Positions 9,424 through 18,522 of a DNA stretch of 64,000 nt are shown here, piece by piece. Under the pieces are notes generated by a model that made no database searches, was not told the DNA's origin, and saw nothing but the letters and a program-made list of their open reading frames with translations. The stretch is taken from NCBI RefSeq assembly GCF_000196615.1, contig NC_014306.1:2480001-2544000 (forward strand). Reading direction: 5' to 3'. Each line of letters starts with the position of its first letter. The first letter of the stretch is position 1. The DNA comes from Erwinia billingiae Eb661. GTDB taxonomy: Bacteria > Pseudomonadota > Gammaproteobacteria > Enterobacterales > Enterobacteriaceae. Position numbers and translations under genes: made by a program.

Positions 9424-9434
9424 GTACCACCAAA

Positions 9435-9656
9435 ATGACAAACAAACTTCATGCTCAAATAGCGAGCTTGCCGGATAGAGAAAATGTAGTTTATGAAATC
9501 TATTTAGGTACAGATCAGGTCGCTGAGGTATCTAATGAACCAGATACAGGAATGCGTATAGAAATATTTAATTGTCAGCATGCCAACAGTTGGGATTTAG
9601 ATTTTAACGAATTTAATATTTTGGTTGAGCAGTCAAAGAAAAATATATCAGCATGA
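9435..9656 (+). CDS. Divergent CdiI-like orphan immunity protein
   Basis: A 73-residue protein starting at ATG 9435, 11 bp after the toxin-tail remnant. The open frame extends upstream to 9339, but that part overlaps the remnant and lacks an ATG. The central part (VVYEIYLGTDQVAEV, MRIEIFNC) and the C-terminal helix (FNEFNILVEQSKKNI) align by eye with the cdiI product at 6451 (ITAEISYKDQIVCQL, NIEIEFFS, SFLQILEEAMEEL). The same order, toxin tail then immunity gene, is kept. It is probably an immunity relic that protects against a related but different toxin; specificity cannot be read from the sequence. Confidence 0.6.
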   Translation: MTNKLHAQIASLPDRENVVYEIYLGTDQVAEVSNEPDTGMRIEIFNCQHANSWDLDFNEFNILVEQSKKNISA

Positions 9657-9660
9657 AGAA

Positions 9661-9795
9661 ATCCCGGCCAATCAAAGTTGTCAGAGAGTGCAGTACAGAT
9701 GGCAGACCAAAGTGAGCGGAGCCATTTCTTGGGGAAAAGTTCGATATTGCGATTATGATAATATTGATGATTTACTAAAGAAATTTTTCGATTAG
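9661..9795 (+). pseudogene. Remnant of a further small protein in the CDI array
   Basis: The frame ending at TAG 9793-9795 encodes RWQTKVSGAISWGKVRYCDY and then DNIDDLLKKFFD with no start codon in a sensible position. The compact acidic end resembles an immunity protein C-terminus. I do not recognise the family. No other gene is visible between 9657 and 10000. Confidence 0.4.
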
Positions 9796-9907
9796 GAATA
9801 AGACCTATATAAAACATTATTGCGGTTAAATTGTCATCTCCTAAAGACGTCATCGGATACCTCAAAAAATGGCATCCACAGAATCAAAACACATTCAAAA
9901 ATGATAT

Positions 9908-9964
9908 CGCTACGTGAAATCTGCAAGGCAAGGGGTGCCACGTCATAAAAGAATTCACGTAGCG
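9908..9964. repeat. REP-like palindromic element, copy 1
   Basis: Outer arms CGCTACGTGAA (9908-9918) and TTCACGTAGCG (9954-9964) are exact inverted copies around a 35-bp centre. The same arms recur at 12937-12992 and, less completely, at 34140-34182, always outside genes. Confidence 0.75.
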
Positions 9965-10000
9965 ACGCCATCGAAAAACGATAAAACGGAGGACATACCA

Positions 10001-10573
10001 ATGCGCATTGTCGTCGTAGCGCCATACGATCAGCAGTGGCCAGTGCAGTATCAAGCAGAACGCGCCAGGTTGGAGGCTGTGCTGAAGTCAGTGATGGTGT
10101 CCAGTCATCATATCGGCAGCACATCAGTACCGGGATTGGTGGCGAAGCCGGTGATAGACATTTTGCTGGAAGTCACAGACCTGAGTGAGTTGGATAAATG
10201 CAACCGGGCTATGGCTGCATCAGGTTTTGATGCTCGGGGTGAAAACGGCATTGCCGGCAGAAGATACTTCACCAAAGGCGGAGATCGTCGGAGTCATCAG
10301 GTGCATGCGTTTGAGGTGGGTGATGAACAAGTCGTTAAACATCTGGCGTTCAGAGATTATCTGATAGAGAACCCGCAAGTGGCAGAAGCTTACGCGGAGC
10401 TGAAACAGAACGCGGCCAAAGTTTGTAGGAATGACATAAAGCGGTATCAGCAGATGAAGACGGATTTCATCAGTCATTATCTGAAGCTTGCCATGGAAGA
10501 GCCAGAAGCGCGGCAAAAGGCTACCAAAGCCAATGGCGGCTCAAAAGCACAGAATCCCCGTAACGATACATAG
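10001..10573 (+). CDS. GrpB family protein (UPF0157, nucleotidyltransferase-like)
   Basis: The 190-residue start at ATG 10001 follows GGAGG by 8 bases; the open frame continues upstream through the REP-like element, which argues against an earlier start. The GrpB pattern is clear: IVVVAPYDQQWPVQYQAE, then HHIGSTSVPGLVAKPVIDI at about residues 35-53, and the C-terminal half with HLAFRDYLIENP. The GSTSVPGL/KPVID block is the equivalent of the nucleotidyltransferase GS...D motif. The biochemical function of the family is not established. It stands as a single gene; the C-terminal 25 residues (KATKANGGSKAQNPRNDT) are a low-complexity extension. Confidence 0.85.
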   Translation: MRIVVVAPYDQQWPVQYQAERARLEAVLKSVMVSSHHIGSTSVPGLVAKPVIDILLEVTDLSELDKCNRAMAASGFDARGENGIAGRRYFTKGGDRRSHQVHAFEVGDEQVVKHLAFRDYLIENPQVAEAYAELKQNAAKVCRNDIKRYQQMKTDFISHYLKLAMEEPEARQKATKANGGSKAQNPRNDT

Positions 10574-10719
10574 GTTCGCATAATGTATATTATGTTAAAT
10601 TGCATATTAACCCGCGAATCGCCCATTGATAAATCCCATACCTTCCCTCTATTACTCATCTGGCGGCTAGTCATTGCCAATCTCTCTGCTGGCCATCAAT
10701 CTGGGACGCCACTGGATCG

Positions 10720-11181
10720 TCACAACATCTTCTGCATTTTGAAATTGATAAACGCTTGCCCCCGCACCTGCACCAGCTGTTGTTCGTTCACATCGAAACC
10801 CTGGTGAATGAAAAACGGTTTTGCCGTGATGCTTGCTTCAGTCATTATCGACGTCACGCCATTCTCCCTCGCCCATTGCTCAACTGTTCTGTACAGCGCT
10901 GTCGCCACACCGCGTCGCTGATACTCCGCATCGGTGAACAACAAATCCAGATGACCATCTGCTTCCAGACTGATGATGCCGACAATGCGCCGATGGATTT
11001 CCGCCAGCCAAACCTTGCTATCATTTAACCGCTGCTGCCAGCGCTGACGATCGACCTGACTCCACGCCAGAATCTGCTGTTGATCATAATCCTTGCTGGC
11101 GATGCCACGCACCGCGCATTGGAACACGGCAATCGCTGCATCCAAATCTTCTGGCCGGTACAACCTTGTTATGATGCGCAT
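10720..11181 (-). CDS. GNAT family N-acetyltransferase
   Basis: A 153-residue acetyl-CoA-dependent acetyltransferase. The start at 11181 follows AGAGG on the minus strand and gives MRIITRLYRPEDLDAAIAVF, the usual GNAT beginning; the longer frame adds ten residues without a better ribosome site. Motif A, the acetyl-CoA pyrophosphate loop, reads YQRRGVATALYRTVEQWA. It is followed by the beta5/alpha4 region (SIMTEASITAKPFFIHQGF). It resembles YafP-like small GNATs. The substrate cannot be told. It stands alone, in opposite orientation to both neighbours. Confidence 0.82.
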   Translation of the reverse strand: MRIITRLYRPEDLDAAIAVFQCAVRGIASKDYDQQQILAWSQVDRQRWQQRLNDSKVWLAEIHRRIVGIISLEADGHLDLLFTDAEYQRRGVATALYRTVEQWARENGVTSIMTEASITAKPFFIHQGFDVNEQQLVQVRGQAFINFKMQKML

Positions 11182-11646
11182 TGCATGCCTCTGAATAAAC
11201 AAAAACCCCACGCAACATTAGTAAAATTGCAGGCTGACATCAACGGCTTCCACGTTTCTCAATCTGCCCACCACAGACCCGCCAGGCTCCCTCGCCTCTT
11301 AACCTTGCCGTTCACTTCATCCATAACCCCATCCAGTGCACAAAACACGTAAATGATCTGCATGTTCCCCTCATCCTTTTCTCACCGCTGCCGATACCAA
11401 TTAAGACAGGCATTTGCGTGCCCGTTACTTTTTACAGAACATCAGGAAAATGACTCCAATTTCATCCCAGCATGCGCACCAACGTGCGTAAAGAGATACG
11501 TCCGTCGCCTTAAGGCGTTGGATCAAGTGTCCAGCAGGGAAAATTACCCGGCAGCTTGCCGAACAGAATTTCGTTGTGATGGACGTGGCCAGACGCCGCG
11601 CCCGCAACGGGATCATTGCGCTATTGCTAACTTCCTGAGGTGTTCT
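11182..11646. other. Intergenic region between the GNAT gene and the chemoreceptor
   Basis: These 465 bases hold no gene I can support. The frame of the downstream chemoreceptor stays open up to 11353, but the residues are not family-like and an ATG with GAGG stands at 11647. The promoters of both divergent genes must lie here; no clear operator was seen. Confidence 0.5.
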
Positions 11647-12933
11647 ATGTTTGGTGTGAAAAAATCGGTTTTTTCTCTGCCCTCGTCCAAAAGTAATAGC
11701 ATCGCAAGGGATATCGATGCGATCAAACAGCATGTGGCATGGATTGAGTTTTTGCCCGATGGAGAGATCCTCAGCGCCAATCAGCAGTTCCTCGACGTTA
11801 CCGGCTACACGCTCAGTGAGATTCAGGGCAAGCACCACCGAATTTTTTGTAAGCCAGACTTCAGCCGCTCATCCGCTTATGCCGCCTTCTGGCAAACTTT
11901 AGCCAGCGGCGAGTCCGTTACCGGCATCTTTGAACGCTTCAGTAAACTGCGCCAGCGTTTCTATCTCAGCGCGACCTACTTCCCGGTCAGCGATGATAAA
12001 GGCCAGGTTTATAAAGTGATCAAAGTGGCGAGTGATATCACCGCCCGCCATCAGGAACTGGAACAAAAAGAAGCGGTGATCACCGCGCTGGATCTGTCGA
12101 TGGCGGTGATTGAGTTCACGCCGGATGGCAAAATCCTGACGGCCAACAGCAACTTTCTCACCCATATGGGCTACAGCCTGTCTGATATCGTCGGGCAGCA
12201 TCATCGCATCTTCTGCTTTGAAAGCTTCTACCGGGAAAACCCGGATTTCTGGCAGAAAATTGGCAAAGGCCAGCACTTTGTCGGACGCTTCGAGCGCAAA
12301 ACCGCCAGCGGTGAACGTATCTGGCTGGAAGCCAGCTACAACCCGGTGTATGACGCCGATGGCCATGTGTACAAAGTTATCAAGATTGCCTCGGACATCA
12401 CCGCCCGGGTGGAAGCGGCTAAACGCGTGGCTGACATTGCCGTCACCACCTCCGAGCAAACCTCGCAGATCACCCACAATGCCAACGAAGTGCTGGATGA
12501 AACGGTGCGCAACTCCGGGCTGGTTGCGGTTCAGGTGAATGCGGCGACAGAGATTGGTGCACAGCTCAGTGCTTCGGCCAAAAGCATCAGCGAAGTGGTG
12601 GATACCATTAACGTGATTGCCGCGCAGACCAACATTTTGGCGCTGAATGCCGCCATTGAATCCGCCCGCGCGGGTGAAGCCGGACGTGGATTCAGCGTGG
12701 TTGCGGCAGAAGTTCGCCGGCTGGCGGCATCAACCGCCAGCGCCACGCAAAAAATTACCACTGTGGTGGAGCTGAACTCAGACCTGATCCAGCAGATGTA
12801 TAAGCAGCTCGATGCGGTGAAGCAGTTCGTCACCTCCGAGCAGGATAAAATCACCGACCTGTCGCGCAGCCTGAAGGAAATCAACAGCGGCGTCAGCCAG
12901 TTTGTCAGCGTTATCCACCGGCTGGATGTGTGA
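11647..12933 (+). CDS. Soluble PAS-PAS methyl-accepting chemotaxis protein, BdlA-like
   Basis: 428 residues with no signal peptide or membrane segment. Two PAS domains come in tandem: residues about 25-135 ([28 protein letters not shown]) and 147-260 ([26 protein letters not shown]). Each ends in [18 protein letters not shown], as in haem- or flavin-binding PAS domains. An MCP signalling domain follows with the hairpin tip [20 protein letters not shown] and [20 protein letters not shown]. The order and length match P. aeruginosa BdlA, a cytoplasmic redox/c-di-GMP-linked sensor in biofilm dispersal; the same role here is an inference. The start at 11647 follows a GAGG; codons upstream are not PAS-like. 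A REP-like palindrome follows directly. Confidence 0.88.
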   Translation: MFGVKKSVFSLPSSKSNSIARDIDAIKQHVAWIEFLPDGEILSANQQFLDVTGYTLSEIQGKHHRIFCKPDFSRSSAYAAFWQTLASGESVTGIFERFSKLRQRFYLSATYFPVSDDKGQVYKVIKVASDITARHQELEQKEAVITALDLSMAVIEFTPDGKILTANSNFLTHMGYSLSDIVGQHHRIFCFESFYRENPDFWQKIGKGQHFVGRFERKTASGERIWLEASYNPVYDADGHVYKVIKIASDITARVEAAKRVADIAVTTSEQTSQITHNANEVLDETVRNSGLVAVQVNAATEIGAQLSASAKSISEVVDTINVIAAQTNILALNAAIESARAGEAGRGFSVVAAEVRRLAASTASATQKITTVVELNSDLIQQMYKQLDAVKQFVTSEQDKITDLSRSLKEINSGVSQFVSVIHRLDV

Positions 12934-12936
12934 TCG

Positions 12937-12992
12937 CGCTACGTGAATTCTGCCAATCTATCAAGGCACTGGCCTTGCAGAATTCACGTAGC
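12937..12992. repeat. REP-like palindromic element, copy 2
   Basis: The arms at 12938-12953 (GCTACGTGAATTCTGC) and 12977-12992 pair over 16 bases. An inner hairpin CAAGGC/GCCTTG sits in the centre. It shares its ends with the elements at 9908 and 34140. Confidence 0.8.
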
Positions 12993-13000
12993 AACACCAA

Positions 13001-13036
13001 AAAAGAGGGCGCAAATGGGTTATTTGCGCCCTTTTC
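13001..13036. terminator. Bidirectional terminator between the chemoreceptor and the ABC operon
   Basis: The arms GGGCGCAAAT (13007-13016) and ATTTGCGCCC (13022-13031) pair perfectly around a 5-nt loop. CTTTTCTTCT on one side and TCTTTTTT on the minus strand make it fit for both convergent units. Confidence 0.8.
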
Positions 13037-13062
13037 TTCTGTTTATTTACCGGGTTCGGAAA

Positions 13063-13866
13063 CTACTCAACGCCGGCGATCCGCTTAAGCTCTTCTTCCG
13101 CACCCGGTGCAACCGCCAGAACCTTAGCGCCTTTGGTTATCCGATCGCCTTCGGTGTTAAACGGTAAATACCAGCCGCCCGCTTCTTTCACCAGGCAGTA
13201 TCCGGCCAGGCAATCCCAGGCATGCATATAGGGTTCGAAATATCCGACCACGCGACCGGCAGCGACCCACGCCAGCATCAATGCACCCGATCCGATGCGG
13301 ATAAAGTTACCGCCCGCTTCCAGTACGGCGCTCAACAACTCGCCGACTTCTTTTGGCGTCACGTAGCTGTTGGCACCAAAACCGACCACATGGTTCTGCA
13401 AGGTTCTGGCCGGATCGACCTTCAACGTGACGCCGTTTAAGGTTGCGCCCTTGCCGCTGGCGGCAATGTAGCACTCATCAAAACAAGGCGCGTAAATCAC
13501 TCCAATCACCGGCTCACCGGCATACAGCACGGCGACGGAGACGCACCAGTTTTGCATGCCGTTAAGAAACGGGCTGGTGCCATCAATCGGATCGACCACC
13601 CAGGTGAAGCCTGAGGTGCCGGTTTGTAACCCGGTTTCTTCACCCAGGAAACCGTCGTTGGCGAACTGCGTACGGATCAAATCGTCGATATGCTGTTCGA
13701 CTTCGCGATCGGCAATCGAGACCACATCCTGCAGATCTTTCTTGGTTTCAATCACTAAACGTTCACGCTGGTTGAACCACTTCAGGGCCAGCGCGCCGCC
13801 GGTTCTGGCGGCTTTTTCGGCCAGCGCCAGACGCTCCATCAGCGCGCCGTTATCTAACTCAGTCAT
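13063..13866 (-). CDS. Inositol monophosphatase family phosphatase
   Basis: A 267-residue cytosolic phosphatase of the Mg2+-dependent IMPase/FBPase/CysQ superfamily. The first metal-site Glu lies in FLGEETG (about residue 75). The hallmark WVVDPIDGTSPFLNG is at 89-103 and the second Asp site is HAWDCLAGYCLVKEAGG near residue 218. It is the last gene of a four-gene minus-strand operon behind an ABC importer, 21 bp after the ATPase gene. That placement suggests that it dephosphorylates the imported solute, for example a sugar or polyol phosphate. This is an inference; SuhB or histidinol-phosphatase activity cannot be excluded by sequence alone. Confidence 0.88.
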   Translation of the reverse strand: MTELDNGALMERLALAEKAARTGGALALKWFNQRERLVIETKKDLQDVVSIADREVEQHIDDLIRTQFANDGFLGEETGLQTGTSGFTWVVDPIDGTSPFLNGMQNWCVSVAVLYAGEPVIGVIYAPCFDECYIAASGKGATLNGVTLKVDPARTLQNHVVGFGANSYVTPKEVGELLSAVLEAGGNFIRIGSGALMLAWVAAGRVVGYFEPYMHAWDCLAGYCLVKEAGGWYLPFNTEGDRITKGAKVLAVAPGAEEELKRIAGVE

Positions 13867-13887
13867 AGTTGTTCCTTACATCCAGGG

Positions 13888-14949
13888 TTAAGGGGCAATC
13901 AGCGCCAGGCCTTGCGGTTTAAAATCCAGCTTCACCCGAGCATTAGGCGGCAGCCGCTGTTCCATCTGCGTATCAACGATAAACAGCGCGCCAAGGTCAG
14001 TTTTCACTTCATATTCAATATGATCGCCAAGCCAGGTGGTATGTATAATTTCACCGTCGAGCGCGCCTTCGCCAGACGGGCAGACGGTGATGAACTGCGG
14101 ACGCACCGAGAGCTGAGCCTTACCCGGTTGCGCGCCGTTCCCCTGCACCCGATAACGCTGGCTGCCGAGGCGGATCAGGGCATTATCCCCTTCCAATGTT
14201 TCAACTTCACACGGCAGGATGTTCGCTTCACCCATAAAATCGGCGATAAACACCGAGTTCGGCGAGCGGTACAGGGTTTCCGGCGCACCCTGCTGGGCAA
14301 TATTCCCCTCCTGCATCACGATGATTTTATCGGAAACGGCCAGCGCCTCTTCCTGATCGTGGGTGACATACACGGCGGTGAAGCCCAGGCGCTGTTGCAG
14401 ATCGCGGATATCCGTCCGCACCCGACGGCGCAGGCGTTCATCGAGGTTAGACAGCGGCTCATCCAGCAGCAGCACCTGCGGTTCCAGTACCAGCGCGCGA
14501 GCAACGGCAATACGCTGCTGCTGTCCGCCGGAGAGTTCCGAAGGCAGCCGGTTGCCCTGATGCTCCAGACCGATCATCTTCAGCCCTTCTCTGGCGCGGT
14601 CCTGCGCCTCCTTCTTGTTCATGCCGCCGGCCTGCAATCCGTACATCACGTTGTCCAGAGCCGACATATGCGGGAACAGCGCGTAGGACTGAAACACCAT
14701 CGCCACGTCGCGCTCATTGGCCGGCAGATTGGTCACATCTTTGCCGCTGATGCGAATGGTACCGGACGTGGGATGTTCCAGCCCGGCCAGTAAACGCAGC
14801 GTGGTGGTTTTGCCGCAGCCCGAAGGCCCCAGCAGCGTCACCAGCGTGCCCGCCTCAACCGTCAGCGACAGGTCGGGAACGGCGGTGAATCCGGCAAAGC
14901 GCTTTGAGACATGTTCAAACACAACGGTTCCGGCTTTTAACGCGCTCAT
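13888..14949 (-). CDS. ABC transporter ATP-binding protein (FbpC/PotA/AfuC type)
   Basis: A 353-residue ATPase that powers the permease encoded just upstream; the two genes overlap by 4 bases (ATGA), which implies translational coupling. Walker A is GPSGCGKTTT (about 42-51), the signature is LSGGQQQRIAVARAL and Walker B is VLLLDEPLSNLDERL. The C-terminal TOBE-like part (residues 240-353) is typical of the sugar/iron/polyamine ATPases. The frame and motifs are intact. Substrate identity depends on the binding protein, for which phosphorylated sugars or ferric iron are the two family precedents. Confidence 0.9.
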   Translation of the reverse strand: MSALKAGTVVFEHVSKRFAGFTAVPDLSLTVEAGTLVTLLGPSGCGKTTTLRLLAGLEHPTSGTIRISGKDVTNLPANERDVAMVFQSYALFPHMSALDNVMYGLQAGGMNKKEAQDRAREGLKMIGLEHQGNRLPSELSGGQQQRIAVARALVLEPQVLLLDEPLSNLDERLRRRVRTDIRDLQQRLGFTAVYVTHDQEEALAVSDKIIVMQEGNIAQQGAPETLYRSPNSVFIADFMGEANILPCEVETLEGDNALIRLGSQRYRVQGNGAQPGKAQLSVRPQFITVCPSGEGALDGEIIHTTWLGDHIEYEVKTDLGALFIVDTQMEQRLPPNARVKLDFKPQGLALIAP

Positions 14950-17180
14950 ACGGCATTCTCCTGGGTTAAGGCAGCGGCAGACGGTGCTATCGTCGCCACC
15001 TGCGTGGTTTTACTTGCCCGGCCCAGGCGACGTTCGCCGACCAGCAACTGGAATACGGCAATGATCGCCAGCATCACGACGATCAGCACCGAAGAATAGG
15101 CGATGGCCACACCGTACTCGCCGTTTTCGACCAGCCCAACAATGTACGAAGTCGCCATGTTGTACTGCGCGCTGACCAGGAAAATCACCGCACTGATTGA
15201 GGTGATCGCCCGGACAAAGGCATACACAAGTGCGGCGCTGATCGCCGGTTTCAACAACGGCAGCACCACTTTTCTCAGCGTGCGGAAGCTGTTGGCCCCA
15301 AGGGTCAAGGAGGCTTCATCAAGGCTCTGGTCGAGCTGACTCATCGCCGCGATCCCCCCACGCACGCCGACCGGCATATTGCGGAAGACAAAGCAGACGA
15401 TCAGGATCAACGCGGTGCCGGTGATTTCCAGCGGCGGCAGGTTGTAGGCCATCACATAGCTGACGCCGATCACCGTGCCGGGAATGGCAAAACTCAGCAT
15501 CAGCGCAAACTCAAACGCCTGACGACCGGCAAACTTCTGCCGGACGATCAGCCAGGCGGTTAACAGGCCGACGATGGCCGTCAGAGGTGCGGCGATCAGC
15601 GCGATTTCCAGCGTGGTCCAGAACGAGTTCCAGGCGACGCCGGTCCACAGCAGATGCCCATCCTGCAGCGTGATGCTAAAGGCGCGAATATAATGTTCCA
15701 GCGTCAGGTTATTGTTCAGTCCCCACGACTGCACGAAACCGCCGATCATAATCATGCCGTAGATCACCAGGGTGAACAGTCCCCACGGGATCACCAACCC
15801 ATACACGCCAAGCCGCATCGGTTTCGGTAACTGCGCATGGCGGCCGCCATCCCCCTTGCCGGTCACGGTGGCGAAGCTTTTACCGGAGAGCCACACGCGT
15901 TGAATTATAAAGGCGCATAAGGTAAAGCACAGCAGGATCATTGCCAGCACCGCTGCCCGGCTCGGATCGTTCTGCGCACCGACCACCGAGAAGAAAATCT
16001 CGGTAGAAAGCACGCCGTGACTGCCGCCCAGCACCATCGGGTTGCCGAAATCCGCCATGCTTTCGATAAAGCTGATCAGGAAGGCGTTGGCCAGTCCCGG
16101 CGCCATTAACGGCAGCGAAACCCGCGAAAAGGTGTGCCAGCGGTTGCCGCGCAACGTTTGAGATGCTTCTTCCAGTGACGGGCTGATGCCTTCCACCACG
16201 CCAATCAACACCATAAAGGCCACCGGCGTAAACGACAGTACCTGGGCAATCCAGATGCCGGTCATGCCATACAGCCAACGTCCCGGTTCAATGCCAAACA
16301 GCGCGGCGAGCTGCGTGGTGACCACACCCGAACGGCCAAACAGCAGGATCAGGGCCAGCCCGATCACAAACGGCGGCGTGATGATTGGCAGGATGGTCAG
16401 CATCCGCAGCGCTTTTTTACACGGCAAGCCGGTACGCGATACCGCCAGCGCAAAAGCCAGTCCCAGCAACGTTGATCCGGTGGCGGTCATCAGCGCCAGC
16501 ATCAGCGTGCGCCAGGCGGTGCCGCAACTTCCGCCGGTCAGGCAGGACAGGCTCCAGATGGCCGGATCCTGAATATTGCTGATTAGCCCGTCCGGCTTAA
16601 AGCTACCGTCGACATCCTGCACCGATGCGACAAACAGGCTCAGCACCGGATACAGCACAAAGGTGCTGACCAGCGCGACCAGCATCACAATCGACGCGAC
16701 CACAAAGGCATCGCCTTTCAACACTCCACGCTCTGCCAGCGCAAAGGAGAACAGCAGCAGAAAGGTGGTAAGCATCAGAATTGCGCCGGCGCCAAACGCG
16801 GGTTGGCCCTGTGCCAGCGGCCCGAAGGCATTTTCCAGCCACAGCCAGTTCCAGCCGCTGTAGCCAATTGCGTGCCCTTCAACCACCATAAATACGATGC
16901 CCAGCGCGCTGACCGCCAGCAATAAGGCACTCCTCGTGCCGCTGTGTTTGATCAAGCCACTGAGTGCCGCCAGCCCAAACAAACTGACGATCGCCATTAA
17001 CCACGGATGCAAATGCGACAGCATCTGACACAGGCCTGGCGCGGTCGCCTCATCGCCCCACAGCGTGGTGAGCCAGGAGAACTGGAAGAACCCCGCTTCC
17101 AGGCTGTACCAGGGCAGCAGCGATAATGCGACCGCGCCCAGACCCAGCGCGCCGACTAACCGCCGGTTATTTGTATTCAT
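14946..17180 (-). CDS. ABC transporter permease, two fused membrane domains (FbpB/ThiP/AfuB type)
   Basis: A 744-residue inner-membrane protein with two complete permease domains in one chain. Each carries the cytoplasmic coupling loop that contacts the ATPase: EEASQTLRGNRWHTFSRVSL around residue 335 and DEASLTLGANSFRTLRKVVL around 625. Extra N-terminal helices (residues 8-160) precede the first domain, a layout I associate with AfuB-like permeases. The gene starts 95 bp after the binding-protein stop and overlaps the ATPase gene. No frameshift is visible. The fused arrangement means that one polypeptide forms the whole channel. Confidence 0.9.
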   Translation of the reverse strand: MNTNNRRLVGALGLGAVALSLLPWYSLEAGFFQFSWLTTLWGDEATAPGLCQMLSHLHPWLMAIVSLFGLAALSGLIKHSGTRSALLLAVSALGIVFMVVEGHAIGYSGWNWLWLENAFGPLAQGQPAFGAGAILMLTTFLLLFSFALAERGVLKGDAFVVASIVMLVALVSTFVLYPVLSLFVASVQDVDGSFKPDGLISNIQDPAIWSLSCLTGGSCGTAWRTLMLALMTATGSTLLGLAFALAVSRTGLPCKKALRMLTILPIITPPFVIGLALILLFGRSGVVTTQLAALFGIEPGRWLYGMTGIWIAQVLSFTPVAFMVLIGVVEGISPSLEEASQTLRGNRWHTFSRVSLPLMAPGLANAFLISFIESMADFGNPMVLGGSHGVLSTEIFFSVVGAQNDPSRAAVLAMILLCFTLCAFIIQRVWLSGKSFATVTGKGDGGRHAQLPKPMRLGVYGLVIPWGLFTLVIYGMIMIGGFVQSWGLNNNLTLEHYIRAFSITLQDGHLLWTGVAWNSFWTTLEIALIAAPLTAIVGLLTAWLIVRQKFAGRQAFEFALMLSFAIPGTVIGVSYVMAYNLPPLEITGTALILIVCFVFRNMPVGVRGGIAAMSQLDQSLDEASLTLGANSFRTLRKVVLPLLKPAISAALVYAFVRAITSISAVIFLVSAQYNMATSYIVGLVENGEYGVAIAYSSVLIVVMLAIIAVFQLLVGERRLGRASKTTQVATIAPSAAALTQENAV

Positions 17181-17275
17181 ACAACACCTCGACCTGAACG
17201 GGCAGGCTGAAGCGGACGTCAGGCGTGAGCCACCGCTGTTCGGTAAAGCTACCGGGCGATCCCGGCAGTGCGAGA

Positions 17276-18304
17276 TTACTGAGCGCTTGCGCCGATTTCT
17301 TTATCCCAACGGCCCAGCAGCGCTTTGCGCTTCGCGGTATCGCCATAGGTTTTGAAATCGTAATCAATCAGTTTGATATTTTCGAAGCGCGGCGCGTATT
17401 CAGAGATTTCAGCTTTGGTATTGGACGGCAGCTGGAAGGATTTGGCTTCTTTCATATGCGACTGGGCTTCTGCGCTCAGCGCCCAGTCATACCAGACCTT
17501 GGCACTGGCCAGGTTGCGTGCGCCCTTCACAATCGACATCGACCCAATCTCGTAGCCGGTGCCTTCACAAGGCGCGACCGTTTTCACCGGGAAGCCATCG
17601 ACTTCCATCGCCACCGAATCATGCATAAAGACGATGCCGACGGTGGTTTCACCGCGCGCCGCCGCTTTCACCGGCGCAGAGCCGGATTTGGTGTACTGCG
17701 AGATATTGTCATTGAGCTTTTTAAGGTAATCGAACGCCTTATCTTCACCCATGATCTGCACCAGCGTGGCTAAGGCGTTATAGGCGGTGCCGGAGGAGTT
17801 CGGGTTAGCGATTTGGATTTCGCCCTTGAAGGCCGGGTCAAGCAGGTCCGCCCAACAGGCCGGCGCTTTGATCTTCTTCTCGGCGAGTAGCTTGGTGTTA
17901 TAGCCCCAGCCCAGCGCACCGGCGTAGATGCCGACGGTGCGATAACCAGAAATCTCGGCCTGCTTCTGTGCCCAGTCTTGCTGCTGCGGCAACAGCGGCG
18001 ATTTGTACACCTGGGTCAGCCCTTCTGATGCGGCCTGCATATGCGGATCGCCGGTGCCTGCCCACCAGATGTCGGTGCGCGGGTTACGCGCTTCGCTGCG
18101 TAAACGGGCATAGGCTTCTCCGGCGGAGAGCCGGACCATGCTGACTTTAATGTCCGGATGCGATTTGCTGAAGATGTCGGTCATATGTTCGCAGACCACC
18201 ACATCCGCTGAACAGATCATATTGAGGTTCCCGGCGGCGCTGGCCATCAGCGGCAGGCTGGATCCGCAAAGTGTCAGGGCAGTGATCAACAAGGTGTGAC
18301 GCAT
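17276..18304 (-). CDS. Periplasmic ABC substrate-binding protein (AfuA/FbpA family)
   Basis: 342 residues with a signal peptide (MRHTLLITALTLCGSSLPLM, cleavage near ASA-AGN). The mature protein has the class II binding-protein fold features RLSAGEAYARLRSEARNP, DIWWAGTGDPHMQAA and IANPNSSGTAYNALATLVQI. The fold is shared by ferric-iron (FbpA) and hexose-phosphate (AfuA) binders. I see no FbpA double-Tyr iron motif that I can assign with confidence. The IMPase-like phosphatase and the LacI regulator in the same locus favour a sugar phosphate. It is the first gene of the operon, divergent from the regulator, with an operator palindrome 48 bp upstream of its start. Confidence 0.85.
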   Translation of the reverse strand: MRHTLLITALTLCGSSLPLMASAAGNLNMICSADVVVCEHMTDIFSKSHPDIKVSMVRLSAGEAYARLRSEARNPRTDIWWAGTGDPHMQAASEGLTQVYKSPLLPQQQDWAQKQAEISGYRTVGIYAGALGWGYNTKLLAEKKIKAPACWADLLDPAFKGEIQIANPNSSGTAYNALATLVQIMGEDKAFDYLKKLNDNISQYTKSGSAPVKAAARGETTVGIVFMHDSVAMEVDGFPVKTVAPCEGTGYEIGSMSIVKGARNLASAKVWYDWALSAEAQSHMKEAKSFQLPSNTKAEISEYAPRFENIKLIDYDFKTYGDTAKRKALLGRWDKEIGASAQ

Positions 18305-18351
18305 GGGTATTCTCCTTGATTGTTATTTGTGTTGCTGATAAAACAAGCATC

Positions 18352-18367
18352 TTGCACATGTGTGCAA
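18352..18367. promoter_or_regulatory. LacI-type operator O1 in front of the ABC operon
   Basis: TTGCACATGTGTGCAA is a palindrome with 7-base arms TTGCACA/TGTGCAA. It lies in the divergent promoter region 48 bp upstream of the binding-protein start and shares its arms with the site at 18459. Confidence 0.7.
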
Positions 18368-18458
18368 AGTAATAGAGTACATAATTTCGCCCGTCAATCA
18401 CCTTGGTGCCGAATTGACTGGCAGTGTCACAAAATTGCAACATAATCACGGCGCATTA

Positions 18459-18478
18459 TTTTGCACACTTGTGCAAAA
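18459..18478. promoter_or_regulatory. LacI-type operator O2 in front of the regulator gene
   Basis: TTTTGCACACTTGTGCAAAA has perfect 9-base arms around CT. The centre is 109 bp from O1, close to an integral number of helical turns, which would allow looping by a LacI-family tetramer or two dimers. It suggests autoregulation. Confidence 0.72.
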
Positions 18479-18522
18479 GGTGGAATAGTCATTCAGGTGT
18501 GGTTGCCAGCAGGAGAGAAAAT

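Noticed and set aside
10583..10807. Small plus-strand ORFs between the GrpB and GNAT genes
   Set aside because: They overlap the GNAT gene antisense and lack ribosome sites.
11353..11646. N-terminal extension of the PAS chemoreceptor
   Set aside because: The frame is open, but residues are not PAS- or signal-like and a good ATG with GAGG exists at 11647.
13912..14793. 293-residue plus-strand frame
   Set aside because: It is antisense to the ABC ATPase gene, whose motifs are complete on the minus strand.
13888..18304. Ferric iron uptake operon (FbpABC)
   Set aside because: The family is shared, but the linked phosphatase and LacI regulator, and the lack of any visible Fur-box-like sequence, make a sugar ligand more likely. 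It is not fully excluded.
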